Notes under the pieces: model-generated
The model's database searches: none
Seen by the model: the letters and a program-made list of their open reading frames with translations, nothing else
What the model was told of the DNA's origin: nothing
Part shown: positions 63,944 through 64,000 of the stretch, piece by piece
Numbering within the stretch: position 1 is the first letter of the stretch
Layout: each line of letters opens with the position of its first letter
From: Prochlorococcus marinus XMU1405
GTDB taxonomy: Bacteria; Cyanobacteriota; Cyanobacteriia; PCC-6307; Cyanobiaceae
Length of the DNA: 64,000 nt
Reading direction: 5' to 3'
Assembly (NCBI RefSeq): GCF_017696275.1
Contig: NZ_JAAORF010000002.1
Location: 310,001-374,000 of the forward strand
Program-made: the position numbers and the translations under genes

Positions 63944-64000
63944 GAAATTAGCAACATAACACTATATTTATATCGTAGTCGCTTATGTGAATTTCGCAAA

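Overview
The window looks like a chromosome segment of a high-light-adapted Prochlorococcus or a very close relative. The evidence is very low G+C, tightly packed genes, Mg-chelatase ChlI, lycopene cyclase, GGPP synthase, cytochrome b6f PetG, cytochrome M, a Psb34-like photosystem II protein, SasA, an FNR without a phycobilisome-linker domain, and the marine-cyanobacterial small RNAs Yfr1 and Yfr2. No insertion sequence, prophage, CRISPR array or rRNA operon is visible, and only one tRNA (Glu-UUC).

Layout. 0-6.6 kb: dusB with a DUF2470 partner, a 4HBT thioesterase, a membrane-anchored Mrr-type nuclease, a MAPEG protein and a fibrillin. 6.7-14.3 kb: an accessory-like stretch of about 20 tiny, mostly membrane or secreted proteins. 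Many are under 60 residues and were found only by reading both strands (Psb34-like, DUF2839, Nif11-like, a frameshifted TM2-like gene). This stretch also holds a tandem small-RNA locus (13.13-13.41 kb). 14.3-20.5 kb: a complete zinc-homeostasis block (znuB, zur, znuC, znuA, a CobW GTPase and a WD40 protein) with a Zur-type operator. ZnuA and the CobW protein share an inserted domain. 20.5-21.2 kb: a long non-coding interval with a promoter-like sequence, inverted repeats and a strong terminator, probably a structured RNA. 22.2-25.4 kb: an ATP-grasp / alpha-E / transglutaminase operon of unknown product. 25.6-34.2 kb: cupin-like and pentapeptide proteins, a PfkB kinase, an MFS transporter, an alpha/beta hydrolase and half of a peptide-type ABC transporter. 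34.2-42.5 kb: a mostly minus-strand housekeeping run (hom, sufE, folate cyclo-ligase, ruvC, chlI, trmJ-like, cytM, rsmD, hisH, trxA, Yfr1, guaB), with petG on the plus strand. 42.7-54.4 kb: gyrA, crtL, GH57, leuA, an HD phosphohydrolase, folD, GGPP synthase and a DUF212 protein. 54.4-59.8 kb: cobB, opcA, zwf and petH on the minus strand. 60-64 kb: an SRPBCC protein, tRNA-Glu, sasA, a lipocalin-like protein and prs.

Most genes are core photoautotroph functions: isoprenoid and chlorophyll synthesis, the oxidative pentose phosphate entry step with its activator OpcA, and FNR. The parts most worth a second look are the tandem RNA pair whose first member carries the Yfr1 signature and whose second can pair with it, the shared ZnuA/CobW domain, the unexplained RNA near 21 kb, and the ATP-grasp operon. 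All calls come from reading sequence; no database search was run.
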